64,000 bases of DNA from Scleropages formosus (GCF_900964775.1 NC_041826.1:22534612-22598611); one strand, 5' to 3'; numbered from the stretch's first letter, positions 24,147-34,656 are shown. Notes: generated by a model from the letters alone, not told the origin. Program-made: numbers and translations.

Positions 24147-24487
24147 ACAGCGCTGCACAAACAGGACAGCGATCTTCATCCACCGGGCTCTCATCGCGTT
24201 TCTACAAGGTTTCATATTTCCATAAACATACTTCTGTCATACCTACCTACCTACCTACCCCCCCGGCAGTGCACGCGCCGCACAGTTAACAGATTCATTT
24301 ACAGTACAGTTTCCATACATTAACAGTCAGTCCACGATGAAGCACGACGCCAGACCGCAGTGTCCCTGTCGCGAGCTCCTTCGTTTCACGTCACGGTTCT
24401 TCGGTAAACTAAGGTAAAGTACCACATTCGCTCACCGAGGAAGCAGGCGGCGGCCGCGGCCACAAGCGCCGCACAGGAGCGCTCCAT
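16886..24487 (-). CDS. Unrecognised type I membrane protein with GCC2/GCC3- or TNFR-like Cys-rich repeats
   Basis: Nine exons in transcript order: 24436..24487, 22043..22213, 21742..21880, 20136..20224, 18710..18773, 18408..18496, 18034..18146, 17609..17765, 16886..17031. Every junction is GT/AG and in phase; 1020 nt code 339 residues. MERSCAALVAAAAACFLG looks like a signal peptide. A Ser/Thr-rich stalk follows to about residue 55. Repeated modules of the form CxxCxxGxYxxxxxxxxCxxC then run to about residue 275, for example CLACPAGSYSNSSGSESC and CDPCPQGTFCK. One helix at about 279-302 (LAPVTIALLVIAGG continuing AAFLFVVVLLL) is followed by RRRR and a 37-residue tail ending in YGAEPVYAGW. Such modules resemble ephrin-receptor-like/GCC2-GCC3 and TNF-receptor repeats, suggesting a cell-surface receptor or adhesion role. 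I do not recognise the orthologue and assign no function. Nothing suggests a pseudogene. Confidence 0.82.
17420..17490 (+). repeat. SINE-derived tail fragment with adjacent GT microsatellite
   Basis: 'aggataggctccgacccca' and 'tgatggatggatgaa' form the 3' end of a tRNA-SINE-like repeat. It follows 'ctctggtttcctcccactct' (17280-17300) and a (GT)n tract at 17358-17405. It lies in the last intron of the Cys-rich gene. Confidence 0.55.
18929..19045 (-). repeat. 5'-truncated SINE-C with exact 13-bp target-site duplication
   Basis: Only the 3' part of SINE-C is present (reverse strand: from 'cccgtcctgggtgtgtcccc' to 'gggacaagcggttctgaaaa' plus TG repeats). It is flanked by identical 13-bp copies of taaaaagtaaata at 18916-18928 and 19046-19058. 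This is the hallmark of LINE-machinery insertion with 5' truncation, and shows which end of SINE-C is the 3' end. Confidence 0.88.
19087..19149 (+). repeat. (GATA)n microsatellite
   Basis: About 15 perfect tandem TAGA/GATA units in an intron of the Cys-rich gene. Likely highly polymorphic. Confidence 0.95.
19465..19640 (+). repeat. Degenerate SINE-B
   Basis: tRNA-like head 'ttagcacaatggttagagta', then 'gtgtaaatcccactgctgac' and 'aatcctgaatgctccaggaa'. Divergent from the other copies. Confidence 0.5.
20377..20583 (+). repeat. Full-length SINE-C with 9-bp target-site duplication
   Basis: Head 'ggtgcagtggtgcagcgggg', B box 'gggttcgagtcccactcggg', body 'actggcgtcctgtccagggt', end 'gggacaagcggtttcagagg'. 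It is flanked by cataatgca at 20368-20376 and 20584-20592. It sits between exons 3 and 4 of the Cys-rich gene. Confidence 0.88.
21944..21988 (+). repeat. CA/CG dinucleotide microsatellite
   Basis: Mixed (CA)n/(CG)n tract within intron 2 of the Cys-rich gene, about 55 nt from the donor end of exon 2. Confidence 0.9.
23842..24045 (-). repeat. Full-length SINE-C in intron 1 of the Cys-rich gene
   Basis: Reverse-strand copy with head 'gggtgcggtggcgcagcggg', B box region 'aggattcgagccctgcttgg' and end 'cacttgggacaagcgctttc'. Flanks 'cttgtgtttaaat' and 'ctctgtgtctaaat' look like an aged, mutated duplication. Confidence 0.82.
24089..24143 (+). repeat. (CA)n microsatellite
   Basis: Roughly 27 uninterrupted CA units in intron 1 of the Cys-rich gene. 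Confidence 0.95.
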
Positions 24488-25174
24488 CCCGGCGTGGCTC
24501 GGCGCTCCCGCGGCCCGATCGCAGCGGCGCTGGGGCTCGAACTCAGTGTGTGTGTGTGTGTGTGTGTGTCAGTCACACAATCATATGACAGAACACGCGT
24601 CATGTGACGCCCGATTTGAGGAACCCGGCAAAGGGGCTCCACGGGCGGGGCGCGGCGCGGTGCGGCGCAGCGCAGGGCAGCGCGTGTCCTTAACTCTTAC
24701 ATTGTTACAAGTTCAACTCCATTATTAGCGTCTTTTACTGCGCTCATTCACTCTTCTCTACTTTTCATTTATGCACTTACGTGCCGTTACACGTGTTTCT
24801 GCGTGTGCGAAAGCACTCGCCACGTGCCTTTGTTTACACAACTCATGCTTTTACGTCACTGTGGTCCCTTTACCATGTTCTTGGTTAACCTGAAGCTACT
24901 CCTATAAAGAGCGACCCGAGACTCGAGGGCGTCCCTATAGGCGGGGCAGAGGAAGTGCTCGGTAAACAGCTGTGATTTCATCACGAGATCTTCCCAAGTT
25001 GGGCTTTTTATTGACCATTTCCACAGCCACACCACACTTCGGCAGGTCTCCACCCGAGCAACAGTGGAGTCGAACAAAGAAGCGAAGCGTCGATGACTGC
25101 GTCCAAGGCCTGGCTCACTTTTCAGGTAAACAGCACAAATACATCAAGGAAAGTGCACATTAAAAGTAATTCAT

Positions 25175-25184
25175 TTTATTTATT
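25175..25184 (-). terminator. tacc3 poly(A) signal(s)
   Basis: Overlapping AATAAA hexamers on the - strand, about 380 nt after the tacc3 stop. They give a compact 3' UTR. Confidence 0.6.
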
Positions 25185-25560
25185 GCAATCAATACTTTTC
25201 TCCATGAGCTCCCACTTGTTACACTTCTCACTTGTCTAACATCACAGGGCATTACTACAGTGCAGATCCCCCCCTTCTCACTTCCTAAGAACAGTCTTTA
25301 GGTGGCATTTTATTTAAGCGCACGAGAGCTGATGCTGTGGCACTTTAGAGGGTACTACAGTAAAGTATCTCTACGCTCTACTGTTACAGGACTTCCGGTT
25401 AAAAAGAAAAGCCCACACACAGTGTTGTGGCACTTTATCATGGCACAACTCAAACATCAGAACAGTGCCAACACTTGCATATTAGGACAACGACAGCTTA
25501 ACATTAAAAATTGAAAACAAAACAATACAAAAAAAAGACGAGGACAGACAGAGGAGAATC

Positions 25561-27092
25561 TCAGCGTTTCTGTACGTTCACTATGAGGTCATCACAAAGC
25601 TTGGTCAATTCTTCCGTTTCTTTCACCTGGAAAAGAGGGAAATGAGTCATGCCTCTGGAAAAGGGCTGCAGTAGGAACACGTACAACTTGGCATTCGGAC
25701 CGCAAACGTTTGCGGTCCGAATGCAAAGCTCGGCGAACACCTGAATCAACCTGAGCTACGAACACCAATCTTCTCTACCATTTCCAGCATCTACAACACC
25801 TGTAAATGTTTCAAGACCACGATGTCCACCTGCAGCAATGAATGCTTTACATTTAAAATGCAACTTTGCAACTGACAAGGAACGGATGCAATTCCACCCT
25901 GAGGAGAGTTCATGCAGAATTATGGCTCCACAATAGCACACCTTCTGCTCCAGGCTCTTCTCGAGCGACTGCACCTTCAGCTGCTCCCTGCGCAGCTGTG
26001 CCTGCAGTGCGGACATCTCTGCCTTTTGTTTGGTCCGCATCTGTGCGATCTCGCCGTTAGCCCTGAGGAGGAAGAGAAGCTGAATTTCAATGGAAATCAT
26101 AGCCAAGGCTCTGTGAGGAGTTGTTTCCATCCAAACTCCCCGAATGTAGATGAATAGATGAGCACAAGATATAGTGGTTTATTCATAATAATAAAAGCCA
26201 CGCAGGAAGTGAGAGGAATTATTTTATACTGTGGTCTCATACAGGGCGATCTTCTCCTCAGCGTGAGCTTTGAGTGTCTGGTACCGCTGCTCTTCCTTTC
26301 TGATTCTTGACAGGTAATCCTGGGCGCACTTCTTCAATGTTTCTTCATTCTGGGGAGGGAAGGGAAGAAACAGGATTGTAGTCGAGTTCTTAAGTGATTG
26401 TGCCCAGTGCAAGTCTTTCACAATTCAACATTCCTGCTGAAAGGGTTAGGGTTGTCACTCTTCACATGAGTTCAGCATCTACAGATATAAAGACTATCGA
26501 GACCATTTACAAAATTGACACTTGACATTGTTAAATGGAACAACCTACTGGCAGATGTCAGCAATTCTCCTTTAGTCAGACAATCCGATTTGAACCTGAA
26601 GCCCAACACTTTATTTATAGTTTATTTAGCACCTCACTGGTTGCCTCTAAACACCAGTCATGTGACTGACCTTCTTGTACCCCTCAATGATCTCTTTGTA
26701 CTTCTCCAGTCTTTTGAAGACCTCTGAGAAGGAGCGCTCCATGGCACCGAGGTCCTGCACAACCTGCTCCTTCTCCTGCTGTACTTTCTTCACTTCCTCC
26801 TGCAGGGCCGACTTCTCCTGCTGGCTCCTTGCTGGAGGACGACACACACAGACGCAAGGCTGTCCAACGTGCCACGTATTAACTAAAACTAACACTTAAA
26901 GTACCCATCTACCTGGAATTATTAAATATGGATTTTGGAACATGCCTAGTATTTATGTACAACAGAATAAGGTACATACAGTGTTTAGGACACACTTTAA
27001 ATACAACATACCTGTGATTTGAGATACTGTTGTCTCAAACTCAGACATTATTTTCCTGAAAGAGAGAGAGCGTTATGGACTGCGCGCGCGCG

Positions 27093-27167
<75 letters not shown>

Positions 27168-30100
27168 TCGTATTTCTGAAGGAAAAACTCATACCCTTTA
27201 ACACTCCCCACTTACCCCATTTCATAATTATCCGTGCACACTTTATCGTATTTTGCTTTCCATTCATCTTCTCTCTCTTTTGCCTGCAAAAGGTAAGGAT
27301 TTGGGTTGGTGCTGGTCTGAAACCTTCAACCACGGTTACATCTGGTAAGAACAAACCCCACAGCTGAGCCCCAGGTCCCAGAGACGGTCCATCCTGAGAG
27401 GCTCAAACTACCTCTTTATGAGCCTTGGCAAGGGCAGTGTCCATGTCCTTCTGGCTGTACCGCAACACTTCTATGATGGCATCCTCTGCACTTCCTGGCT
27501 GAGGGAGGTGAGGAACCAGTGAGTCTGGGGCAATCAATGGATAAGGGATGAGTGGATCTACAGCCTGAAAGAAATACAATTTACACTATTAAAAGGCACT
27601 TTGAAAGTTATGGATGCAGCTAGCAAATGAAATCCAGGAGACAACAGCTCACTGGTGCTAGGAAGTCCTCCACAGAGCTGAACATATTTGACTTCTCTGC
27701 ACACATCTCCTTTCCTGCTTCAGATCCACGCATCTCCAGCCTGTACAAGAGACAAGCCAGAACAAAACTACTCCTTAACAGCGAGTTTGCTTTCATTTAG
27801 ATGCTCAATATTTACACTGCTGCCCCTCAGCAAGTTGGTTAATCAAATTTCAGCACCACATTTGACAGAAAGTGGGGGGGCTTTACATGGGCACGTAGAC
27901 AAATACCTGCTGGAAAAGGCTACAGGGAGAGGAAGGCCGCCAAGCTCACAAGATGCAGCAAGCATCTTTTTGGGGCTGTCACGAAGAAGAGGGTCGAACT
28001 TCAAGTACAGAGATTGCTTCCTCAGTGCCGATTCCTTGAACTGAAAAACATTCAGACATGGCAGCAAACACCCCAACAGTTTGACATCAGTTCATCGGTT
28101 ACAGGTTGTCCTGATACTCACTGTACTTGATCCAAACTGTTCCAGATAGTCTATTTGTCCATCAAATGTAGTAGACAGGACTGAAAGCAGAAAGAAGTGC
28201 CTGTAAGTCACGGATGCTGGCACTGACTGTAGTTTAAAAGTACAGAATGAGAACAGTGCGGGTTCTAGTCCAGCTTACATGTGGTTCCAGGAACAAACTC
28301 CTCCTCTGCCTCAGCCACGACACCCTGAAAACAGTCAGTCTGCCTTGGGCCAGCACCAGGGTCAGGGCTCAGGTCTGGCAGAAATGTAGGTTCTGGGTTG
28401 ATGGTTTCAGGCATTGTGGGAGGCTCCTCGGCAACAGGAGGCTGAAAGGAGAGCACACCATAAAAATTATATATTTCTCATCCAAAACAAGAGAAAAGCC
28501 CCCTGACAGCCTTGCTAAGACAAACCCAGATTACATTAACTTCTAGGCTACAGCTCTCGTTCCTACAGCTCTGACTGATGGCCGCAGATGCCTTTAGAAG
28601 ACGTCCACACCTAGACTAGAGCAGGATTTCACATTTTCTATAATTTCAGACACAGTAAAGCTTTTCCGTAAACCTACAGCAAAGGGTGGGAATTTGGCAG
28701 ACACTTAAATGAAACCGTAACTATCCTTTTACACTTTAAATAAGGTGAAGGTCCTATTTTGTGCATTTTATTAAGTTTGTCAAATACTGCACTTAAAGGA
28801 TGAAAAGTTTCAGACACTCATACCTGTACTGTGGTTAGTGCATCATCTTCTTGTAATAAGGGAGGCACTTCCTGGACTCTGCAATGGAGAACAATAATGT
28901 TCAACTGCCATTACTACGAGTACAAGCAGTAAAACTGGTATAATTAAGTGTCCACTACCCCTTTTCTTAATGGTATTTACACAAAGGGTGTACCAGTAAA
29001 GCATAATTTCTAAAACGAACAGCAGATTTAAGAAACCCAAGACTTTGCACTCTTGTGGAGAAGAATTAACCGTGCGCTAGAAAAATGACATGGTTAACTG
29101 GAGGAAATATGGTAGAGCCCAATAATGGAAGGAACAATGAATACAGGACAGACTTACAGTGATATGGACTCAACGTGACCACCTTCATCCCCAGTGTCTG
29201 CTGAGGGTGGGATGACCTCCATCGCAGTGTCAGAGCTCAGCTCCACTGCAGGCTGAACCGGACTCTTCTGCTCTGGCTGAGACCCCCGTGATTCGTTCAC
29301 TGGATAAAAAGGTTTAGAAAGAAAAACTGCAGCGGCTGGAGCTTAGAGGGAATTACGAGGAGGGCAGTAGGAAGAAGCTGCTTACCATCTGCAGCAGGAT
29401 TCTCAAGTTTGCTTTCCCCAGCTTGCAACGGGTTGAAAGAATCATGGGACATGAAATCCAAGGCTTCTCTCAAGGGTGCAGACAAGTTGTGTAGCTCAGC
29501 ATGCAACAGAGGGCTGTCTGTCTGAGTGTCATTGTTAGTTGCGTTGCATTCTTGTTCAGCAGCCACATCCATCTCCAGAGTCGTCTCTGACAGGTGCTTT
29601 ATGTTAATAATCAAGGTGCTGTCAGAGGAACACCTCCCTGTGGACAGATCAGATACCGAACCATCCACGGGTACAAAAGGAAGGGTATCATCCAAGAGTC
29701 CCGCTACATCAGCTGCCGCCTCCAACGTCTGGCCACCTATAGCCTCAGGGGTTTCATCGACGTCACAAGGGATCACGAGTTGTGCCTTCTCAGAGGGTCC
29801 AGTATTGCTTGGGGAGAAGCCTAGAAGATTTGAACCCTTGAAGGGGTTCACAGCCTCGTGGTTATCAAAATCCCAACTGTAACTTCCCTTACTCTGAATT
29901 GGCACATCTTCCACAGGAACGATTGTACAACCGACACCTATGGCAAAACAAACAGTGAGCCGTCGCACTTGAGGGGCAAGTTGCTTTCAGAAAAATGATG
30001 TCTGGTAACAATAAGAATACTCTACCCAGGTTGGCATCTGCCTCTTGCTCTGCAGCCTCCATGGAAACAGCTCTGAAACAAAATAAGATCTTATGATCTT

Positions 30101-31347
30101 CAGAAAAAACCCATGGAAACACAAGAGAGAACAGAATGAAATAAACAGGCTGAACATCAACATCATGGGGCAAAAATTAAATAAAAATGGACTGGAGTAA
30201 AAAATTTCTCAGAACATTCCATCTACTACAGACATTACAGAAGAAATGGAGTTTGACACAGATGACAAAAAATGGGACAGATTTTATGATCAAATTCACT
30301 CCAATACTGAGAGGCCATGTAAACAACAAATGTTTCCATTAAATGAAGTGCCAGGGTTCAAGATAGGAATGAAGAAACTGCTGGACCCCACAGACTACAG
30401 AGGAATGGATCAGGAGAAAACCCAGTGAGCTTTCATGAACCCAACAGCTTATTTGCTTCCAACACATTCTTTAAAAGAAGCACCACTGGTACACCACATA
30501 TCTCACATGTAAACAATAGTTTCACCTCTTACTACCCGGAAAGTGACTATCCTCTTTCCAGCCATCCGCACGCGCACACATTGTCTGAACCACTTGTCCC
30601 ATACAGGGTCGCAGGGAGCTGGAGCCTAACCCGGCAACACAGGGCGTAAGGCCAAAGGGGGAGGGGACACACCCAGGATGGGACACCAGTCTGTCACAAG
30701 GCACCCCAAGCGGGACTTGAACCCCAGACCTACCGGAGAGCAGGACCCAGTCCAACCCACTGCGACCCCCCCCCCCCCCCCCCAAGCCAACCGCATGGAG
30801 ATTAAAAACACTAATATGCCTGAAAGTCTGAGGAACAAGGAATACCATTTAGTTTGCAACGTGACTACATAAGAAAGCTCTGGAAAAAGGGATGTCGGAG
30901 TAGAAGAGCTCAACAGCACGGCGCACACGTGCAAACCCCTCAACCCGCACTTACTCTTTAAACACATTGTGTGACACGTCCGCGCAGTCGTTTAAACCCG
31001 GAGGGACAGCCATGCCGAGGGACTTTGTGGGAGATACTATGCGGTTTGTGAGAGGATCCCGTCTTGGGGTCTGAAAACACACCTTTAAAATAAACAAATA
31101 CATAAATTGAATGAGACTGGTAAACAATTCCAATTTTCAAACATGCAGGTATTTATTTAGAGCCCCGTTGTACCTTTACTCCCTTAGGTGCAATTTTGGG
31201 GAGCAAGTTGTCCACTTGGGACTGGCGCAGGATTGAAGGTCTTCCTGTGGGCTGAGCACAGCTGAAGATATCACCGGTCGCCTCAGAAGAGCTGTGCTTG
31301 CCGAGAGGGAGAACTCCACAGTTCTCATCGTTCACAGGCGAGCTCAT
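25561..31347 (-). CDS. tacc3: Transforming acidic coiled-coil-containing protein 3
   Basis: Centrosome/spindle protein that, with ch-TOG and clathrin, stabilises kinetochore microtubules in mitosis. Seventeen coding exons in transcript order: 31174..31347, 30955..31070, 30026..30072, 29386..29937, 29158..29299, 28824..28878, 28279..28441, 28122..28180, 27907..28040, 27653..27740, 27412..27564, 27216..27283, 27012..27055, 26671..26831, 26243..26349, 25942..26062, 25561..25626. All phases agree; 2250 nt code 749 residues. The conserved block [21 protein letters not shown] is near residue 450. From about residue 545 to the end is the C-terminal TACC coiled coil, including [47 protein letters not shown] and [14 protein letters not shown]. 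These favour TACC3 over TACC1/2. The acidic 552-nt exon is poorly conserved, as is usual. A non-coding first exon is inferred at 32936 (see promoter). Confidence 0.95.
25691..25724. repeat. 34-bp perfect palindrome in the last tacc3 intron
   Basis: Both 17-bp halves, starting 'gcattcggaccgcaaac', are exact reverse complements with no spacer. One mismatch and three more pairs extend it. It is unrelated to the SINE families here. Confidence 0.95.
27081..27165 (+). repeat. 85-bp alternating pyrimidine-purine tract (CG then CA) in a short tacc3 intron
   Basis: Continuous (TG)(CG)n(CA)n alternation occupying over half of the 160-bp intron 27056-27215, between exons 27216..27283 and 27012..27055. 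Such sequence readily adopts Z-DNA. Confidence 0.93.
30585..30783 (-). repeat. SINE-C copy in a tacc3 intron, capped by a C18 run
   Basis: Reverse-strand SINE-C: B box region 'gggttcaagtcccgcttggg', body 'gacagactggtgtcccatcc', end 'tatgggacaagtggttcaga'. On the + strand it stops at an uninterrupted C18 (30766-30783) where the SINE head should begin. Confidence 0.82.
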
Positions 31348-31349
31348 TC

Positions 31350-32935
31350 TGCAAGGAGAGGTCGAGGCAGGGCTTCAACAAGGGACCAGCAACAGGTAGG
31401 AAAGCTGCAACCTCCCATCATCCCCAACAGCGCCCATGCGGATGGGCGCACAGAAGCAAAACAACAACTGCAGGAAATTGCACCCGGCCATCCTGCTGGA
31501 TCTTGCCTGCCAAGTAATTAAGGGACCCATTTTGGAGAACAGAGCTCGAAACCATACACCACTTCTTTCATAGTAAAGAAATGCAATTTTGAGCCATGTC
31601 TTGAAACGAGAACACTTCTTAAATTCTGAGGGAATTTTCCCCAATGCGATAATTTTTTTCTACACTGGAAAAACCTAACATTTTTCTGTACGACAGCTCT
31701 ATGCACTGTCACCTGAAAAAAAGGTAAATAGAAGGAGTGCTTGGAGCTGTACTACATCAGAATGATTATACTGTGTGCTGCTGCTGCTGCGGTTGCAAGG
31801 CAGCGCCGCACAGTGGTCGGTCTTGGAATTTACCGACAGTAATATTTTTTTTTTTGGACAGTAACACTTAGAAACCCGTTTTCTATAGCATCTTATCTCC
31901 CTCAAAAAGAAACCAGACCTTTAGTTTTAGGTGCAGCAAGCGGAGTCGTGGTTTTCAGCAACCAAGTGCACCCTGTGGTGCAAAAAGTGACCCGTATTAC
32001 AAGAGTAGGCCATGGCATAGTTGTTCGTCACCGTCTCCGCACCGTACCTTTCCGACATGCTTGACATAAAGACTCGGGAGGTTATGAGGAGAGCAGAGTA
32101 TGAGGTTCAAAGGGCAACAGGATTGCAGGAAGATCTGAACCTTCTCAGCACAAAGGCTTCCTAAGTTTATGCAAATTCGTATTCCTTAGTTTCATACATA
32201 GAAGTTTCTTTTACTGTGCAATTACTACTTTAGACATACAGGCGACATTTCATGGTGTTTTCACCATATTATTGCCACGTTTCTGAAAACAGTGACGGGC
32301 AGTAAACAGGAGGACCGCAGCCGGTGCGAACCGGGCACCAAACAATGCAGTGACGTCACAGCCTCGAGCTCATTTGAATATTCATTACGCACGCCGTGCA
32401 CGCCACGGAGCTCCGCCGTTTGAGTGAACGATCTGACGCCTCAGGGACATTGGGGCAGGGCACGGGCTGCCGTTTTACCGTGTTTTTACTGCGCCCACAC
32501 AGTAATACTGAAGGATCAGTCAGACATTTCGCACACCGAGCGCACGCTTAACGGACACTTTAGTTTATATAATTTCCATGATGAGAAATAACGCGCGTCG
32601 ATACTGGAAAAAAAAACTTAGTGAGAATACAGTAGAGTAGTAGGCGTAACAGCGACGCCACTGCAACGACACCAAGAAAGATTAACCTTATTTTGCTTCC
32701 AAAAATCAGCCTAAGCCAACATCACATCACTAGTTTAGCAATCCAAACGCGGCGAGTGGATCATCATCATGAAGCGCAACGAATAACGGTGATCGCAGAA
32801 GAAAACGAAGCAATCTAACAAACCTCCGACCGACGCAAAGCAACAGCGTTATAGACAGTGAACAATCTGCTGTGGGGCCGCTAATACATGCCACTGATGA
32901 AATTAGCGATTAATAAAGACGAACCGTTAGCATAC
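31350..32935. other. tacc3 5' UTR intron, no repeat or gene seen
   Basis: About 1.6 kb between the inferred non-coding exon and the ATG exon. No convincing coding or mobile sequence. Confidence 0.5.
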
Positions 32936-33140
32936 CTCAGCGAAGCGCTGCCGGCCTGGAGAAAAACCAGGGTTTAGAGGGAAGAAGGAACTTGGTGTAA
33001 CAGCGCTGGAAACGGTCTCTCAGGGCCTCGCGTGCGATAAAAAATTTGAACCGAAACGTCTCTCAGTCTACCAATCAAATGAGCAGGATCCGAGGGACAT
33101 GATTGGTTGCTGCAATGACGGACATCTCGTTTAGCCAATA
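32936..33140 (-). promoter_or_regulatory. tacc3 promoter with three CCAAT boxes and a CHR-like element
   Basis: A splice donor at 32936/32935 (- strand 'cgctgag|gtatgc') marks a short non-coding first exon starting near 32990. It pairs with the acceptor before the ATG exon at 31348. Upstream are a CHR-like TTTGAA at 33045-33050 (+ strand) and CCAAT boxes at 33071-33075 (+), 33102-33106 (-) and 33135-33139 (+), spaced 31 and 33 bp. Regular NF-Y sites plus a CHR near the start site form the known G2/M (DREAM/B-MYB-MuvB) promoter layout. The sites are seen; the regulation is inferred. Confidence 0.65.
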
Positions 33141-34194
33141 GCAGCTTGATACCGTTCTCTATCGGAGGCTTAAGGAGTTCTATTGACTTTATACAGCCCT
33201 CTTAGAAGTGATGTAAACACACACACACAAAATCAGAATTATATGATATTGTCATACCATCCTATTATTAGAAAGTATTTTAGAAACATTTAGAGATTGT
33301 GGTATGATTTTTTTAAACTGAATGAAATGATACATTATTACGAGTCAGTCAAGAAGCATAAAGGGATAAAAAGACAACTTTCCTTGAGTAGCGCACGATG
33401 CTACGTAACAAAATGACATAATATAATGACACCCCATATGATATGACACCACTTCCTTATTAACTTAGCAGCATGTTTTCATGTTAGGTGCAATGAGTCA
33501 CTTCGTTTTGACGAACAAAATAATCGTCCTTTGGGTGTAGTCCGTACGCCGTTTCGAGTGAACATTTAACATTAAGTCAAAGCGATGGAAAATTTTTTTT
33601 TTATGTAGTAAGTGAGAAAATATTTCCGAAACTTCCACGCATCGCATGTCGCCAGTTGCTTCACGAAACACGTGACTGTTCGCGAGCGCTCGCAGCGCCC
33701 CCTGCTGGTCAACGGTTGTAAATGCAATTGTATCAATTATTATTTACTCATTTAGGGGACGCGTTTCCTCGCAGCTGCTAACGGTCATTTACCCAACACA
33801 GGCTAATTTTTTATAATAAATATACATATTTTAAGTATTAAGATCTATTAGATACAAGAAACAAGACGGCAAAGACTTTTACGAAATTTTCTTTTATTAA
33901 CGTCAATCTCATTTAAAGAGTGATGTATTAGAGGAGAAACCATAGCAACGCTCATGTAAACAAAATCATACTTAACTCACTTTCCAATGTGTTGAACTTA
34001 TTTCCTGCCCTGTTAACTATGCTCCAGTGCTCTGGGGCAGCATCCCCACAATATCATATTCCACCATTAACAAACTGTGTAAGGGAAACTTGCTGATCAA
34101 TACTGTCAGTTAAGTGCAATTATTATTTCAGCAGCACTAGGTAACGAAAAGTTCGGCTTCCACTGGCAGTGGTGGGAGCAAGTAAAATCAAGTA
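33140..34194. other. tacc3-NLR intergenic stretch
   Basis: AT-rich with short CpG-rich patches near 33.66-33.72 kb. Apart from the CTCF-like motif at 33695 I see no gene. Confidence 0.55.
33695..33708 (-). promoter_or_regulatory. CTCF-like motif, reverse orientation
   Basis: The - strand reads CCAGCAGGGGGCGC, a perfect fit to the CTCF core consensus. It lies between the tacc3 promoter and the NLR 3' end and faces the + strand motif at 7027. Confidence 0.6.
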
Positions 34195-34200
34195 TTTATT
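34195..34200 (-). terminator. Candidate NLR poly(A) signal
   Basis: AATAAA on the - strand, about 460 nt beyond the inferred NLR stop. Confidence 0.35.
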
Positions 34201-34408
34201 GCTGAGAAAAAGGTGCTTAAACTGAGACAAAACATGCACACACATAGACCTAACACACCTTTCTTCCCTTTAAAATTATTTCTTTGGTTACGAACACACC
34301 TGAGCAGTTCAGTGAGAAATAACGGCCCTTGGGTACACATGCGGAAATTTTACTGCAGCTTCGGATGTGCATCAGTTCTCGTTTTGTGAAGCCGCAGCAT
34401 TTCCTTAC

Positions 34409-34457
34409 TTCCCAGCTGTACAGCAAATCCTCGAGGGATTTGCTGTACAGCTGGGAA
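34409..34457. repeat. 22-bp perfect inverted repeat with 5-nt loop
   Basis: Arms 34409-34430 and 34436-34457 are exact reverse complements (left arm begins 'ttcccagctgtacagcaa'), separated by tcgag. It lies in the inferred NLR 3' UTR. Pairing does not extend past the arms. Confidence 0.95.
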
Positions 34458-34656
34458 TTAAGATCCCTTTTCTGGCACAACAGCATGGTTCTCTGGACCC
34501 GGATTTCAAGAACAAATCAATGTCCTTTCCTTCCAAAATCGAGACATTGCTGTCTTTTTTCCTGCGATTGGTAGCAGCACTCATGGCACGGATGTGGCGT
34601 ACAAGTAGTCGAGGGGGTCAAAGTGACACCGAGGCTCCCAAGTCTGTACAAAGCAG

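Noticed and set aside
27060-27170. CRISPR-like or tandem-array candidate
   Set aside because: Simple dinucleotide repeat with no spacers, and the genome is eukaryotic. No CRISPR array, operon or phage feature is seen in the window.
29526-29882. 118-codon + frame opposite the large tacc3 exon
   Set aside because: Shadow of the genuine - strand exon, whose phases join on both sides.
30246-30428. Acidic 60-codon + frame within tacc3 ([17 protein letters not shown])
   Set aside because: It is antisense inside a tacc3 intron, with no donor or acceptor giving a longer product and no known relative.
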